From: Pelagibacteraceae bacterium AG-390-A23
GTDB lineage: Bacteria > Pseudomonadota > Alphaproteobacteria > Pelagibacterales > Pelagibacteraceae
Direction: 5' to 3'
Assembly: GCA_003279775.1 (NCBI GenBank)
Contig: QCGW01000005.1
Span: 1-55,026, forward strand
Length of the DNA: 55,026 bases
Position numbers and translations under genes: made by a program. Position 1 is the stretch's first letter. Each line of letters opens with the position of its first letter. Of this stretch, positions 36,584 to 46,080 are shown one piece after another. Under the pieces are notes generated by a model. That model ran no database searches. It was not told the DNA's origin and saw only the letters and a list, made by a program, of their open reading frames with translations.

Positions 36584-38242
36584 ATGAAAGATGAACTATT
36601 ATTTTGTCCCTTAGGCGGATCAGGTGAAATAGGTATGAACATGAATTTGTTCGGCTACGGCAAGTCTAGTGATCATAAATGGATTATGGTCGATATAGGG
36701 GTAACATTTGCAGATGACACTATTCCAGGTGTTGATTTAATTTATCCAGATCCAGGGTTTATAGTTGAAAGAAAAGATAATTTATTAGGAATAGTTTTAA
36801 CACACGCTCACGAGGATCATATAGGTGCGATTGCTCATTTATGGCCAAAATTACAATGTAAAATTTTTGCAACTCCTTTTACAGCTGTATTAATTCGAGA
36901 AAAATTTAGAGAAAAACAAATCGATATAACCCATGATTTACAGATTGTTGAGTTAAATGGAAAGATTTCTTTAGACCCATTTGAAATTGAATACATTACT
37001 TTAACGCATTCTATATTAGAGCCAAACGGACTTAGAATAAAAACTCCTGCAGGAGTTATTTTGCATACTGGAGATTGGAAGGTAGATCCAAATCCTTTGA
37101 TTGGAGACAATATAAACGAAAAAAGATTAAAGGAAATTGGTGAAGAAGGTGTATTAGCAATGATTTGTGACTCAACAAATGTTTTTAGCGCTGGTAGATC
37201 AGGTTCGGAATTAGATGTGAGAAAAAATATGTTAAACGTTATGTCTCGATTAAAAAAAAGAATTATTATAACGTCTTTTGCTTCAAACGTAGCTAGAATG
37301 GAGACAGCTTTTTATTGTGCAGAACAAACAGGAAGACAAATTTCTTTAGTTGGTAGATCAATGCATCGTATTTATAAAGCTGCACGTCAATGTGGATATT
37401 TAAAAAATACAATTGAGCCAATTGATCCAAGAGAAGCTAAAAATTTTTCAAGAGAAAAAATTGTGTATTTATGTACTGGAAGCCAGGGAGAACCAATGGG
37501 TGCAATGATGAGAATTTCTAGCTATGTTCATCCAGATGTTTTTATTGAAAAAGGCGATGCTGTCATTTTTTCTTCAAAAATCATACCTGGTAATGAAAAA
37601 AAACTTTATAAACTTCACAACCAACTTGTTAAGGATGGAATAGAAGTAATATCTGAAGAAACTGAGTTTGTACATGTTTCTGGGCATCCAAATAGAGAAG
37701 ACCTTAAAGAGATGTATCAATGGGTAAAACCTAGATGTGTAATACCTGTACACGGTGAACATAGACACATGATAGAACACATTAATTTTGCAAAAGAAAT
37801 GCAAGTACCACATCCAGTTCAAGTCGAAAATGGTGATATTGTCAAGTTATATCCGGGTGAAAAACCTGAAGTATATGACAAGGCTCCAAGTGGCAGACTC
37901 TACTTAGATGGCAGTGTTAGTGTTGATCCAGATTCACAATCGATAAAAGACAGGAAAAATTTAAGTGCTAATGGGTATCTCGAGGTAACGATTATGATTA
38001 CACCTAAAGGTAATATACACAACAACCCTATTCTTTCATTTCGTGGTTTACCTGTAGATGATCGAGATGATTTTGTTTATGGATTAGAAGAGGAAATAGA
38101 GAAAACTTCTAGAACTTTTAAGATTGGAAGCAAACAACAAGAACACAATCTTATTGATGCATTAAAAATTGCCTGTAGAAAATTTTCTAAAGAGAGAACA
38201 GGGAAAAAACCTTTTACAAATATTAATTTAGTAAGAATTTAA
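36584..38242 (+). CDS. rnj: Ribonuclease J
   Basis: The 552-residue metallo-beta-lactamase nuclease begins with CPLGGSGEIGMNMNL and has the zinc-binding motif THAHEDHIG near residues 73-81. Further motifs include LTHSILEPNG and the beta-CASP-domain HVSGHPNREDLK and IPVHGEHRH. RNase J has 5'-3' exonuclease and endonuclease activity in rRNA maturation and mRNA decay. It starts five bases after coaX and overlaps the next start by one base. Length is normal for the family. Confidence 0.95.
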   Translation: MKDELLFCPLGGSGEIGMNMNLFGYGKSSDHKWIMVDIGVTFADDTIPGVDLIYPDPGFIVERKDNLLGIVLTHAHEDHIGAIAHLWPKLQCKIFATPFTAVLIREKFREKQIDITHDLQIVELNGKISLDPFEIEYITLTHSILEPNGLRIKTPAGVILHTGDWKVDPNPLIGDNINEKRLKEIGEEGVLAMICDSTNVFSAGRSGSELDVRKNMLNVMSRLKKRIIITSFASNVARMETAFYCAEQTGRQISLVGRSMHRIYKAARQCGYLKNTIEPIDPREAKNFSREKIVYLCTGSQGEPMGAMMRISSYVHPDVFIEKGDAVIFSSKIIPGNEKKLYKLHNQLVKDGIEVISEETEFVHVSGHPNREDLKEMYQWVKPRCVIPVHGEHRHMIEHINFAKEMQVPHPVQVENGDIVKLYPGEKPEVYDKAPSGRLYLDGSVSVDPDSQSIKDRKNLSANGYLEVTIMITPKGNIHNNPILSFRGLPVDDRDDFVYGLEEEIEKTSRTFKIGSKQQEHNLIDALKIACRKFSKERTGKKPFTNINLVRI

Positions 38243-38487
38243 TGAGCGCAACAGGCTTAGCTATTATCTATATAATTTTATGGTGGATAGTTTTTTTTGC
38301 TATTCTACCTATTGATGTGAATCGAACAAAGACTGTAAAAATTGAAGGTGAGGATCCTGGCTCACCTGAAAATCCAAAAATGCTGAAAAAATTCCTTTAT
38401 TGCACTGGAATTACTACTGTCATTTTCATAATAATTTACTTATTAATTAAATTTGAATATTTAAATTTAAGAAATATGATTAATTAA
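38242..38487 (+). CDS. DUF1467 family small membrane protein
   Basis: The 81-residue protein has two membrane segments flanking a polar loop rich in Pro, Gly and Glu (EGEDPGSPENPKM). The first segment leads into WWIVFFAILPIDVNRTK, the hallmark of DUF1467. The function of this family is unknown, but in alphaproteobacteria it recurs between the RNase J and proS genes, exactly as here. It overlaps rnj by one base and stops one base before proS. Confidence 0.88.
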   Translation: MSATGLAIIYIILWWIVFFAILPIDVNRTKTVKIEGEDPGSPENPKMLKKFLYCTGITTVIFIIIYLLIKFEYLNLRNMIN

Positions 38488-38488
38488 G

Positions 38489-39823
38489 ATGCTTTTATCA
38501 AATTCATTTATACCAATATTAAAAAATAATCCTTCAGAAGCAAAAATTAAATCTCATCAATTGATGTTGAGAGTAGGCATGATCAAGCAAGCTTCTGCAG
38601 GAATTTATTCATGGTTACCTTTAGGATTTAAGGTAATGAAAAAAATAGAAGACATTGTCAGACAAGAACAAAACAAAATTGGAGCTCAAGAAATATTAAT
38701 GCCAACAATTCAATCCAGCGAAATTTGGAAAGAAAGTGGTCGTTATGACGATTATGGTGAAGAGATGTTAAGAATAACCGACCGTCAAAATAGGGAAATG
38801 CTATATGGACCAACCAATGAGGAGCAAGTTACTGAAATTTTTAGATCTTCAATAAAATCTTATAAATCACTCCCACAACTTATGTATCATATTCAATGGA
38901 AGTTCAGAGATGAAATTAGACCTAGATTTGGAATTATGCGTGGTAGAGAGTTTTATATGAAAGATGCCTATTCATTTGATGTATCAGATGAAGAAGCTTT
39001 TTATTCTTATAATAAATTTTTTCTTTCATATTTGAGAACTTTTAAAAGATTATCTTTGACAGCAATACCTATGGCTGCTGACACAGGACCTATTGGTGGA
39101 AATTTATCTCATGAATTTATTATTCTTGCAGATACAGGTGAAAGTAAAATTTTCACAGATAAAAGAATATTCGATCTTGATAGTGATGATACTCAACTAG
39201 AAAAAGCATCATTGGAAAGTATGAGAAAAAAATATGAACAGTTTTATGCTGTAACTGATGAAAAGTTTAATAAAGAAGAGTTTGAAAAAATTGTTTCTAA
39301 GGAAAATCAATTGATTACAAAAGGTATCGAAGTAGGTCATATATTTTATTTTGGTGACAAGTATTCAAAACCAATGGGAGCATCTGTTGATTTACCAGGA
39401 GGAAAAAAAGATTTTGTAAAAATGGGTTCTTATGGAATTGGTGTATCAAGGTTAGTAGGGGCTATAATTGAGGCTAAATATGATGATAAAAATGAAATCA
39501 TGAAATGGCCATTGTCTGTTGCTCCTTATGATATTGCTTTAATACCTATGATAAATAAAAATGACACCTCAGCTTTAGATAAAGCAAATAATATCAATAT
39601 AGAATTAATCAAGAATAATATTGATGCAATCATTGATGATACAGATGAGAATTTCTCATCAAAAATTAAAAAAATGAATTTAATTGGTGCCCCATATCAA
39701 ATTATTATTGGTAAGAAAAGTGATGGTGATTTATTAGAGTTCAAGGAACCCGGTGGTGAAACTCAAAATTTACCATTAAGTAAAATTATAGAAATTATAA
39801 CTAAACAAAAAAATTCAATTTGA
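38489..39823 (+). CDS. proS: Proline--tRNA ligase
   Basis: The 444-residue class II synthetase has motif 1 near the N-terminus (GIYSWLPLGFKVMKKIEDIV), motif 2 (FRDEIRPRFGIMRGREF with YMKDAYSF) and motif 3 near MGSYGIGVSRLVGA. It charges tRNA-Pro. It lacks the roughly 180-residue editing insert of the long bacterial type, as is normal for the short alphaproteobacterial ProRS, so mischarged Ala-tRNA-Pro would need a free-standing editing protein. The anticodon-binding domain lies at the C-terminus. Its stop overlaps the TTG start of lolC. Confidence 0.96.
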   Translation: MLLSNSFIPILKNNPSEAKIKSHQLMLRVGMIKQASAGIYSWLPLGFKVMKKIEDIVRQEQNKIGAQEILMPTIQSSEIWKESGRYDDYGEEMLRITDRQNREMLYGPTNEEQVTEIFRSSIKSYKSLPQLMYHIQWKFRDEIRPRFGIMRGREFYMKDAYSFDVSDEEAFYSYNKFFLSYLRTFKRLSLTAIPMAADTGPIGGNLSHEFIILADTGESKIFTDKRIFDLDSDDTQLEKASLESMRKKYEQFYAVTDEKFNKEEFEKIVSKENQLITKGIEVGHIFYFGDKYSKPMGASVDLPGGKKDFVKMGSYGIGVSRLVGAIIEAKYDDKNEIMKWPLSVAPYDIALIPMINKNDTSALDKANNINIELIKNNIDAIIDDTDENFSSKIKKMNLIGAPYQIIIGKKSDGDLLEFKEPGGETQNLPLSKIIEIITKQKNSI

Positions 39824-41052
39824 TTTCTACTTTAGAAAAAGAAATTACTTTTAGATTTTTAAAAGCCAGAAAAAAAGATGGCTTTTTGAATGTAATATCT
39901 ATTTTTTCTTTTATAGGAATAAGTCTTGGAGTTGCAGTTCTCATTATTGTGATGTCAGTTATGAACGGATTTAGGACTGAGTTGATTAATAAAATAGTAG
40001 GTTTTAACTCACACATAACTGTAAAAACTTATGGAAATCCAATTGATGAAAAAAAAATAAATAAAAAAAATTTAAAATTAATTTCAGAAAATATTATTTT
40101 AAGCAACTCTGGTGAAGCTATTATACTTAAAAACGATACATCAAAAGGTATAGTATTACGTGGATATAAAACAAATGACTTTCCAAGTTTAGAAATTGTC
40201 AAAAATGAAAATTTTAAAGGCAATAAAAATCAATTAAATAGAAACTATATTTCTATAGGCAATGAATTAAGTTTTTCTTTAGATCTAAAAATAGGTGATG
40301 AATTAACTTTACTTTCACCATCAGGGGTAGAGACAATTATTGGTAGTATGCCAAAACAAAAAACCTTTTTGGTAGCATCAATTTACAATAGTGGTTTGGC
40401 TGAGTTTGATAATAATATCGCATTTATTAACCTAAGTACTCTTGAGGATTTTTTTGACTATAAGTCAGAGGATAGAAATTTAGAAATTTATTTAAAAAAC
40501 CCAAATAAAATTGAGCAGCAAAAATTTATTGTCCAAGAAATTTTTGATGAAGAATTTGTTGTTAGTTGGGCTGATATGAATAGTTCATTATTTTCTGCCT
40601 TAAAAGTAGAAAGAAATGTAATGTTTATTATTCTATCGTTAATAATTATTGTTGCAGCCTTTAATATAATTTCTGGTTTAACAATTTTAGTTAAAAATAA
40701 AACAAGAGATATTGCAATTTTGAAGTCAATTGGAGTATTAAATAAATCAATTGTAAAAATATTTTTTTTAGTAGGTGTAATAATAGGAACATCAGCTACT
40801 ATTTTCGGAATTTTTTTGGGTGTAACTTTTTCTCTTTATATAGAGAATTTTAGACAATTTCTTAGCTCAACATTTAATATAAGTTTATTTCCAGAAGAGA
40901 TTTATTTTTTAAGCAAGATGCCTTCAGAAATAGATCCACCATCAATTTTTTTAATATCAATTTGTTCAATAATTATAACTATAATAGTTTCAATTTTTCC
41001 TGCCTTTAAAGCAGCGAAACTGGACCCAATTAAATCTTTAAAATATGAATAA
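39820..41052 (+). CDS. lolC: Lipoprotein-releasing ABC transporter permease (LolC/LolE type)
   Basis: The start is a TTG at 39820 that overlaps the proS stop (TTGA); no ATG lies near the conserved N-terminus. The 410-residue protein has an N-terminal membrane helix (ISLGVAVLIIVMSVMNGF), a large periplasmic domain of about 220 residues, and three C-terminal helices. This is the MacB/FtsX-type permease layout. With LolD it extracts lipoproteins from the inner membrane for transfer to LolA. Only one permease gene is present, as in many alphaproteobacteria, so it may act as a homodimer (LolF-like) rather than a LolC/LolE pair. Confidence 0.93.
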   Translation: MISTLEKEITFRFLKARKKDGFLNVISIFSFIGISLGVAVLIIVMSVMNGFRTELINKIVGFNSHITVKTYGNPIDEKKINKKNLKLISENIILSNSGEAIILKNDTSKGIVLRGYKTNDFPSLEIVKNENFKGNKNQLNRNYISIGNELSFSLDLKIGDELTLLSPSGVETIIGSMPKQKTFLVASIYNSGLAEFDNNIAFINLSTLEDFFDYKSEDRNLEIYLKNPNKIEQQKFIVQEIFDEEFVVSWADMNSSLFSALKVERNVMFIILSLIIIVAAFNIISGLTILVKNKTRDIAILKSIGVLNKSIVKIFFLVGVIIGTSATIFGIFLGVTFSLYIENFRQFLSSTFNISLFPEEIYFLSKMPSEIDPPSIFLISICSIIITIIVSIFPAFKAAKLDPIKSLKYE

Positions 41053-41722
41053 TTTTCTTGAATTAAAAAAAATATTTAAAACTTTTAAAACTGAAAAAAC
41101 AGTCAAAGTATTAAAAAATCTTTCTCAAAAATTTGATAAAGGTAAAAGCTATTCTATAATGGGTCCATCTGGGTCAGGTAAATCAACTCTATTACATTTA
41201 ATTTCTTTGATCGATAGACCATCATCTGGATCAGTCCATTTTGATAAAATTCCTGTAAATTTCAATGAATCTGAAAAAAATGATGTTTATAGATCCAAAA
41301 AAATAGGAATTATTTATCAACAAAATAATCTTCTTCCAGATTTTACAGCTTTAGAAAATATATATTTGGCATCACTTGCAATTAATGACAATAAGGAATT
41401 AGCAATATCCAATGCAGAAAAATTACTCAAAAAAATTGGTCTTTCTAAGAGAGCAGATCACTTTCCATCTCAACTATCAGGTGGTGAGGCTCAAAGAGTT
41501 GCAATAGCAAGAGCAATTGTAAATGATCCTGAAATTATTTTAGCAGATGAGCCAACTGGAAGTTTGGATATTGAAACTGCAAAAGATATTTTTGAACTTT
41601 TACACAAACAAAAAAGGTCAGATAGACTTATTATATTTGCAACTCATAATAGATTCTTTGCCAATAAGGCAGATTGCCTTTTGGAGATAATAGATGGTAG
41701 TATAAAATCATCTAATGTCTGA
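41045..41722 (+). CDS. lolD: Lipoprotein-releasing ABC transporter ATP-binding protein
   Basis: This 225-residue ATPase has Walker A GPSGSGKST at residues 40-48, the ABC signature LSGGEAQRVAIARA and Walker B IILADEP, followed by the switch His in ATHNRF. It powers the LolC-type permease encoded just upstream, which it overlaps by eight bases. Length and motifs are standard for the LolD/MacB group. The stop overlaps the dnaE start by eight bases. Confidence 0.95.
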   Translation: MNNFLELKKIFKTFKTEKTVKVLKNLSQKFDKGKSYSIMGPSGSGKSTLLHLISLIDRPSSGSVHFDKIPVNFNESEKNDVYRSKKIGIIYQQNNLLPDFTALENIYLASLAINDNKELAISNAEKLLKKIGLSKRADHFPSQLSGGEAQRVAIARAIVNDPEIILADEPTGSLDIETAKDIFELLHKQKRSDRLIIFATHNRFFANKADCLLEIIDGSIKSSNV

Positions 41723-44700
41723 GTCTCATTCTCAAAACTTCAACCATCTTAAAATTCATACTCAATATTCTATTTGCGAAGGGGCAGCTAGAATTGATGA
41801 TTTGCAAGAATATTCTAAGAAAAATAAAATAAAATCGCTTGGTTTGTGTGATACTTCAAATTTATGTGGTGCACTAGAATTTGCTGAAAAGATCTCCAAA
41901 TCTGGTACTCAACCAATAATCGGAACTCAAATTAATTTTAAAATCGGAGAAACAATAGGTTTACTCCCTTTGTTTGCTCTCAATGAAGCTGGATATAAAA
42001 ATATAATAGAACTTTCATCTTTATCGTATTTGGAAAATGATGAATTGTCAGATCCACATGTAGATTTTGAACTATTATTAAAAAATTCTGAAGGTGTTGC
42101 TGTATTTTCAGGAACTGTTTTCGGTTTGTTTGGTAAATTATTTGATAAAGGAAAGTTTACTGAAATTAATAATCTTTATAGTAAAATTAAAAATACATTT
42201 GAAGATAGATTTTATTTAGAGATTCAAAGACATAACGATCTAAATGAAATTGGATTTGAAAAATTTAATTTAAATAAATCTTTAGATTTAGAAATACCAA
42301 TTATTGCAACTAATGAAGTTTTTTACTTATATAAGGAAATGCATGAAGCTCATGATGCTTTAATTTGCATAGGCAACAAGACGTATGTTAATGAAAAAAA
42401 CAGGTTAAGATTAACTGATCATCATTACTTAAAAAGCAATTCAGAGATGTCAGAATTATTTGCTGACTTACCTGAGGCTTTAGAAAACAATTATAATTTT
42501 CCATTAAGATGTAGCTATAGACCATTATTTTCTAACCCAATATTGCCTAATATTAGTAGTGAGAAAGATGGTAATGCAGATGAAATTTTAAAAAAAGATT
42601 CAATAGAAGGATTAAAAGTTAAATTCAATAAGATTTTTAATTTAAGTGATAAAGATTTAGAAAATGATAATTCATATAAAGAATATAGGGACAGGCTTAA
42701 TCATGAACTTTCTATTATTATAGAAATGAAATATTCTAGTTATTTTCTCATAGTTGCTGACTACATAAAATGGGCTAAAAATAATGATATTCCTGTAGGT
42801 CCTGGAAGAGGTTCGGGAGCTGGTTCGTTAGTGGCCTGGTGTTTATCAATTACCGATGTAGATCCAATAAAATTTAACCTTATTTTTGAAAGATTTCTAA
42901 ACCCAGATAGAATTTCAATGCCAGATTTTGATATAGACTTTTGTGAGGATAAGAGGGATCAAGTTTTTGAGTATCTAACAAAAAAATATAAAGACAGTGT
43001 GGCTCACATTATAACGTTTGGTAAATTAAAAGCACGAATGGTAATTAGAGACGTTGGACGAGTTTTGGGGTTAGCATATGGATTTGTTGATAGCATATCT
43101 AAGATGATACCTTTCGATCCATCTAGACCACAAAATCTTACGCAGTGCATTGCAGGAGAGCCACGATTACAAAAACTCATAAATGATGATCCAAGAGTAA
43201 AAAAACTTACTGATCTCTCTTTAAAATTAGAGGGTCTAAATAGGAATGTTGCTACTCATGCTGCTGGAGTAGTAATAGCAGATAAAAAACTTACTGAAGT
43301 TGTTCCATTGTATAAAGATGTTTCTGCAGATCTATTATTACCATCTACACAATTTGATATGTATTCTGCAGAAAATGCTGGTTTAGTAAAATTTGATTTT
43401 TTAGGCTTAAAAACCCTGACAGTAATTAATAACACACAAAAACTTGTAAGAAAAAAAATCAAAGATTTTGATATAGAAAAAATTAGTTACGAAGATCAAA
43501 AAGTATTTGATCTAATGTCTACAGGTAAAACAGTTGGTTTATTCCAAATTGAAAGTGCTGGAATGAGAGAAGCCTTGATTCAAATGAAACCAAATCATAT
43601 TGAAGATATTATTGCCTTAGTTGCTCTATATAGACCAGGACCAATGAGCAATATTCCAACATATAATGATTGCAAACATGGAAAGCAAAAACCAGATTAT
43701 TTACACCCACTTCTAGAGGATATTTTAAAACCAACATATGGTGTAATTATTTATCAAGAACAGGTAATGCAGATTGCACAAAAACTTTCAGGATTTACAG
43801 CAGGACAAGCTGATCTTTTGAGAAGAGCAATGGGTAAAAAGAAAAGAGCAGAACTAGAAAAACAGAAACAAGGATTTATTGCTGGAGCTGTTAAAAATGG
43901 AATAGCAAAAGATGTTGCTGCTGGAATTTTTTTAAAAATTGAACCATTTGCAGAATATGGTTTTAATAAAAGTCACGCTGCCGCATATGCAATTATTTCT
44001 TATCAAACTGCATTTTTAAAAACATATTATCCAAAAGAGTTCATTGCAGCATCAATGACTATGGATATATCTAATCAAAATAAACTAAGTGAATTTTATG
44101 AAGAATTAAAAAGATTAAATGTTGAAGTTGTCCGTCCAGATATAAACGAATGTTTTGCTGATTTTAGAACAATTGATAATAAATTTTATTATGCATTAGG
44201 AGGAATTAAAGCTGTAGGTTATGAGGCAATATCAAATATAGTTGAGGAAAGAATTTTAAATGGAAAATTTGAGTCAATTCATGATTTTATAAATAGAGTA
44301 AATCCTAAAGATATAAACAAACTTCAATTAGAAGGTTTAGTCAAAGCAGGTGCATTTGATAAATTAAACCCAAATAGACAAGTTTTGTATAATTCTATCC
44401 CCTCAATTATAGCTAAAAGTAAAAATATATTTGATAATAAAACTGCTAATCAGATTGATTTATTCTCAGAAGATGAAAGTGCGCAGGATGATATTTTAAT
44501 CAAAACCGAAGATTGGAAATTTGAGGAAAGATTATCTAAAGAATTTGAAGCGGTAGGTTTTTTTATTTCAGACCATCCGTTAAATCAATTTACAGAGATT
44601 TTTAATGACTACAAAATAATAAATTATTCAAGTTTTATTTCAAAAGAAGATTTAAAAGACTCTAACATAGCTGCTACACTGTTGAAGGTTCAAGAAAGAA

Positions 44701-45131
44701 AAACTGCAAAAGGAAATTCTTACGCTGTTTTAAAATTAACAGATTTATCAAGTGTATTTGAACTTTTTATTTTTTCTGATGTTTTAGAATTAAATAGAGA
44801 AATGTTGAAAGAGGGTAACTCCCTTATTTTAACACTGTTTAAAAATATTTCTAATGATGAAAATAGACTTACTAGGATTAATGTCCAAAAAATAGCTTCA
44901 CTCAAAGATTTATTTAATAGTCCTATAAATGAGGTTTCATTCGAAATTAAATCTAAGTTAGAAATTGAAAAAATATCCACAATTTTAGAAGGCGATGGTA
45001 AAACAATAGTAAATATTAATCTTAATTCTGGAGACAATATTCTTAAATTTAGATTAAAAAATAAGCGTAAATTAGACAGAAAAGCTCTAAATCTCCTAAG
45101 AAATCAAGAAATTCAGGCAATAATTAACTAA
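41715..45131 (+). CDS. dnaE: DNA polymerase III subunit alpha
   Basis: The 1138-residue replicative polymerase has an N-terminal PHP domain (HLKIHTQYSICEGA), whose metal motif is partly degenerate as in many proteobacteria. The catalytic core follows with GPGRGSGAGSLVAW and the active-site PDFDIDFCED. Finger and thumb regions are intact, with an HhH segment (INKLQLEGLVKAGAFDKL) and an OB domain near the C-terminus. It is slightly shorter than the E. coli protein at the C-terminal tau-binding region. It is the last gene of the long nuo-to-dnaE chain. No hairpin terminator follows; the next gene has its own promoter-like element. Confidence 0.97.
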   Translation: MSESHSQNFNHLKIHTQYSICEGAARIDDLQEYSKKNKIKSLGLCDTSNLCGALEFAEKISKSGTQPIIGTQINFKIGETIGLLPLFALNEAGYKNIIELSSLSYLENDELSDPHVDFELLLKNSEGVAVFSGTVFGLFGKLFDKGKFTEINNLYSKIKNTFEDRFYLEIQRHNDLNEIGFEKFNLNKSLDLEIPIIATNEVFYLYKEMHEAHDALICIGNKTYVNEKNRLRLTDHHYLKSNSEMSELFADLPEALENNYNFPLRCSYRPLFSNPILPNISSEKDGNADEILKKDSIEGLKVKFNKIFNLSDKDLENDNSYKEYRDRLNHELSIIIEMKYSSYFLIVADYIKWAKNNDIPVGPGRGSGAGSLVAWCLSITDVDPIKFNLIFERFLNPDRISMPDFDIDFCEDKRDQVFEYLTKKYKDSVAHIITFGKLKARMVIRDVGRVLGLAYGFVDSISKMIPFDPSRPQNLTQCIAGEPRLQKLINDDPRVKKLTDLSLKLEGLNRNVATHAAGVVIADKKLTEVVPLYKDVSADLLLPSTQFDMYSAENAGLVKFDFLGLKTLTVINNTQKLVRKKIKDFDIEKISYEDQKVFDLMSTGKTVGLFQIESAGMREALIQMKPNHIEDIIALVALYRPGPMSNIPTYNDCKHGKQKPDYLHPLLEDILKPTYGVIIYQEQVMQIAQKLSGFTAGQADLLRRAMGKKKRAELEKQKQGFIAGAVKNGIAKDVAAGIFLKIEPFAEYGFNKSHAAAYAIISYQTAFLKTYYPKEFIAASMTMDISNQNKLSEFYEELKRLNVEVVRPDINECFADFRTIDNKFYYALGGIKAVGYEAISNIVEERILNGKFESIHDFINRVNPKDINKLQLEGLVKAGAFDKLNPNRQVLYNSIPSIIAKSKNIFDNKTANQIDLFSEDESAQDDILIKTEDWKFEERLSKEFEAVGFFISDHPLNQFTEIFNDYKIINYSSFISKEDLKDSNIAATLLKVQERKTAKGNSYAVLKLTDLSSVFELFIFSDVLELNREMLKEGNSLILTLFKNISNDENRLTRINVQKIASLKDLFNSPINEVSFEIKSKLEIEKISTILEGDGKTIVNINLNSGDNILKFRLKNKRKLDRKALNLLRNQEIQAIIN

Positions 45132-45139
45132 ATAATCAC

Positions 45140-45168
45140 TTGTTAAATATAGTAAATATTTGTAAATA
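45140..45168 (+). promoter_or_regulatory. Probable promoter of the rpsB operon
   Basis: TTGTTA at 45140-45145 and TAAATA at 45163-45168 are separated by 17 bases, with a TG directly before the -10 box. Transcription from here would give a leader of about 85-90 bases, which holds the structured element before rpsB. Confidence 0.45.
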
Positions 45169-45188
45169 ATCCCTAAATTAAATTAACA

Positions 45189-45261
45189 CGCACACAGTTG
45201 TTGGTTTTATACCTCCGGTCCTTTGTTGGAAATTACTGTGGTGGCTTAACCGGGAATAAAT
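45189..45261 (+). ncRNA. Structured leader RNA upstream of rpsB (putative S2 autoregulatory element)
   Basis: This stretch is clearly more GC-rich than its surroundings. CACAGT at 45193-45198 pairs with ACTGTG at 45235-45240 to close a 36-base loop. Within the loop, CCGGT at 45215-45219 is complementary to ACCGG at 45249-45253, which runs into GGGA, the likely Shine-Dalgarno site ahead of the ATG at 45262. The two helices would form a pseudoknot that hides the ribosome-binding site. A cis-regulatory RNA before the S2 gene has been reported for Pelagibacter; I infer that this is that element. The exact fold is my reading and has not been computed. Confidence 0.72.
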
Positions 45262-46080
45262 ATGAAAATACCTAACGTTACAATACAACAATTATTAGAG
45301 GCAGGCGTTCATCTTGGACACAAAACTTTAAGATGGAATCCAAAAATGAAAAAATATATTTTTGGAAAAAGGGACTCAATTCACATTATTGATTTAACCC
45401 AAACTCTTGAATTAACTAAAGTAGCTTTGGAAAAAGTTTATGAAACTATTGCAAATAATGGAAAAATTTTATTTGTATCAACTAAAAAACAAGCATCAGA
45501 AGCGATAGCTGAACTAGCAAAAGAAACAGATCAATACTTTGTTAATTATAGATGGTTAGGAGGCATGTTAACTAATTGGGGAACTATTTCAAACTCAATA
45601 AAAAAATTGAAAAAGTTGGAAACGGATTTAGCTGCAGAAAATAGAGGTTTTACTAAAAAAGAACTTTTAAAAATGAGTGTTAAAAAAGATAAACTCCAAA
45701 GATCTTTGGGAGGGATAGCTGAAATGAAAAAAATTCCAGAATTAGTATTCGTTATAGATACAAATTATGAATCTCTAGCTATAGCGGAATCTGCTAAATT
45801 AGGAATACCAATTATCGCTATTTTAGATAGTAATTCAAATCCAGATAACATCGACTATCCTATTCCAGGTAATGATGATGCAAGAAGAGCTATAGATCTT
45901 TATTGTGATTTAATTAAAGAAACAATTAAAAATGCTAAAAGCTCTAATCCTGTTATTGAGTCTAAGAAAGATAAAGCTAAAGATGATAAGGTTGAGAATA
46001 AAACAAAAACAATTCAAGAATTGGATCGAGAAAAATTAGAAAAAAAATTTACTAAAGAAGATAAGGAGAAATTAAATTAA
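45262..46080 (+). CDS. rpsB: 30S ribosomal protein S2
   Basis: The 272-residue protein has the S2 signatures [19 protein letters not shown] at the N-terminus and [13 protein letters not shown] near residue 95. Later it has [23 protein letters not shown], split around residues 190-212. The last 40 or so residues form a Lys/Glu/Asp-rich extension ([13 protein letters not shown]) beyond the enterobacterial length. S2 binds late to the small subunit and stabilises the mRNA platform. The gene is preceded by a structured leader, and its stop overlaps the tsf start by one base. Confidence 0.97.
   Translation: MKIPNVTIQQLLEAGVHLGHKTLRWNPKMKKYIFGKRDSIHIIDLTQTLELTKVALEKVYETIANNGKILFVSTKKQASEAIAELAKETDQYFVNYRWLGGMLTNWGTISNSIKKLKKLETDLAAENRGFTKKELLKMSVKKDKLQRSLGGIAEMKKIPELVFVIDTNYESLAIAESAKLGIPIIAILDSNSNPDNIDYPIPGNDDARRAIDLYCDLIKETIKNAKSSNPVIESKKDKAKDDKVENKTKTIQELDREKLEKKFTKEDKEKLN

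Noticed and set aside
44720-45037. A 105-codon reverse-strand frame inside the 3' part of dnaE
   Set aside because: It mirrors a conserved coding region and has the Ser/Leu/Ile composition expected from the complement of AT-rich codons.
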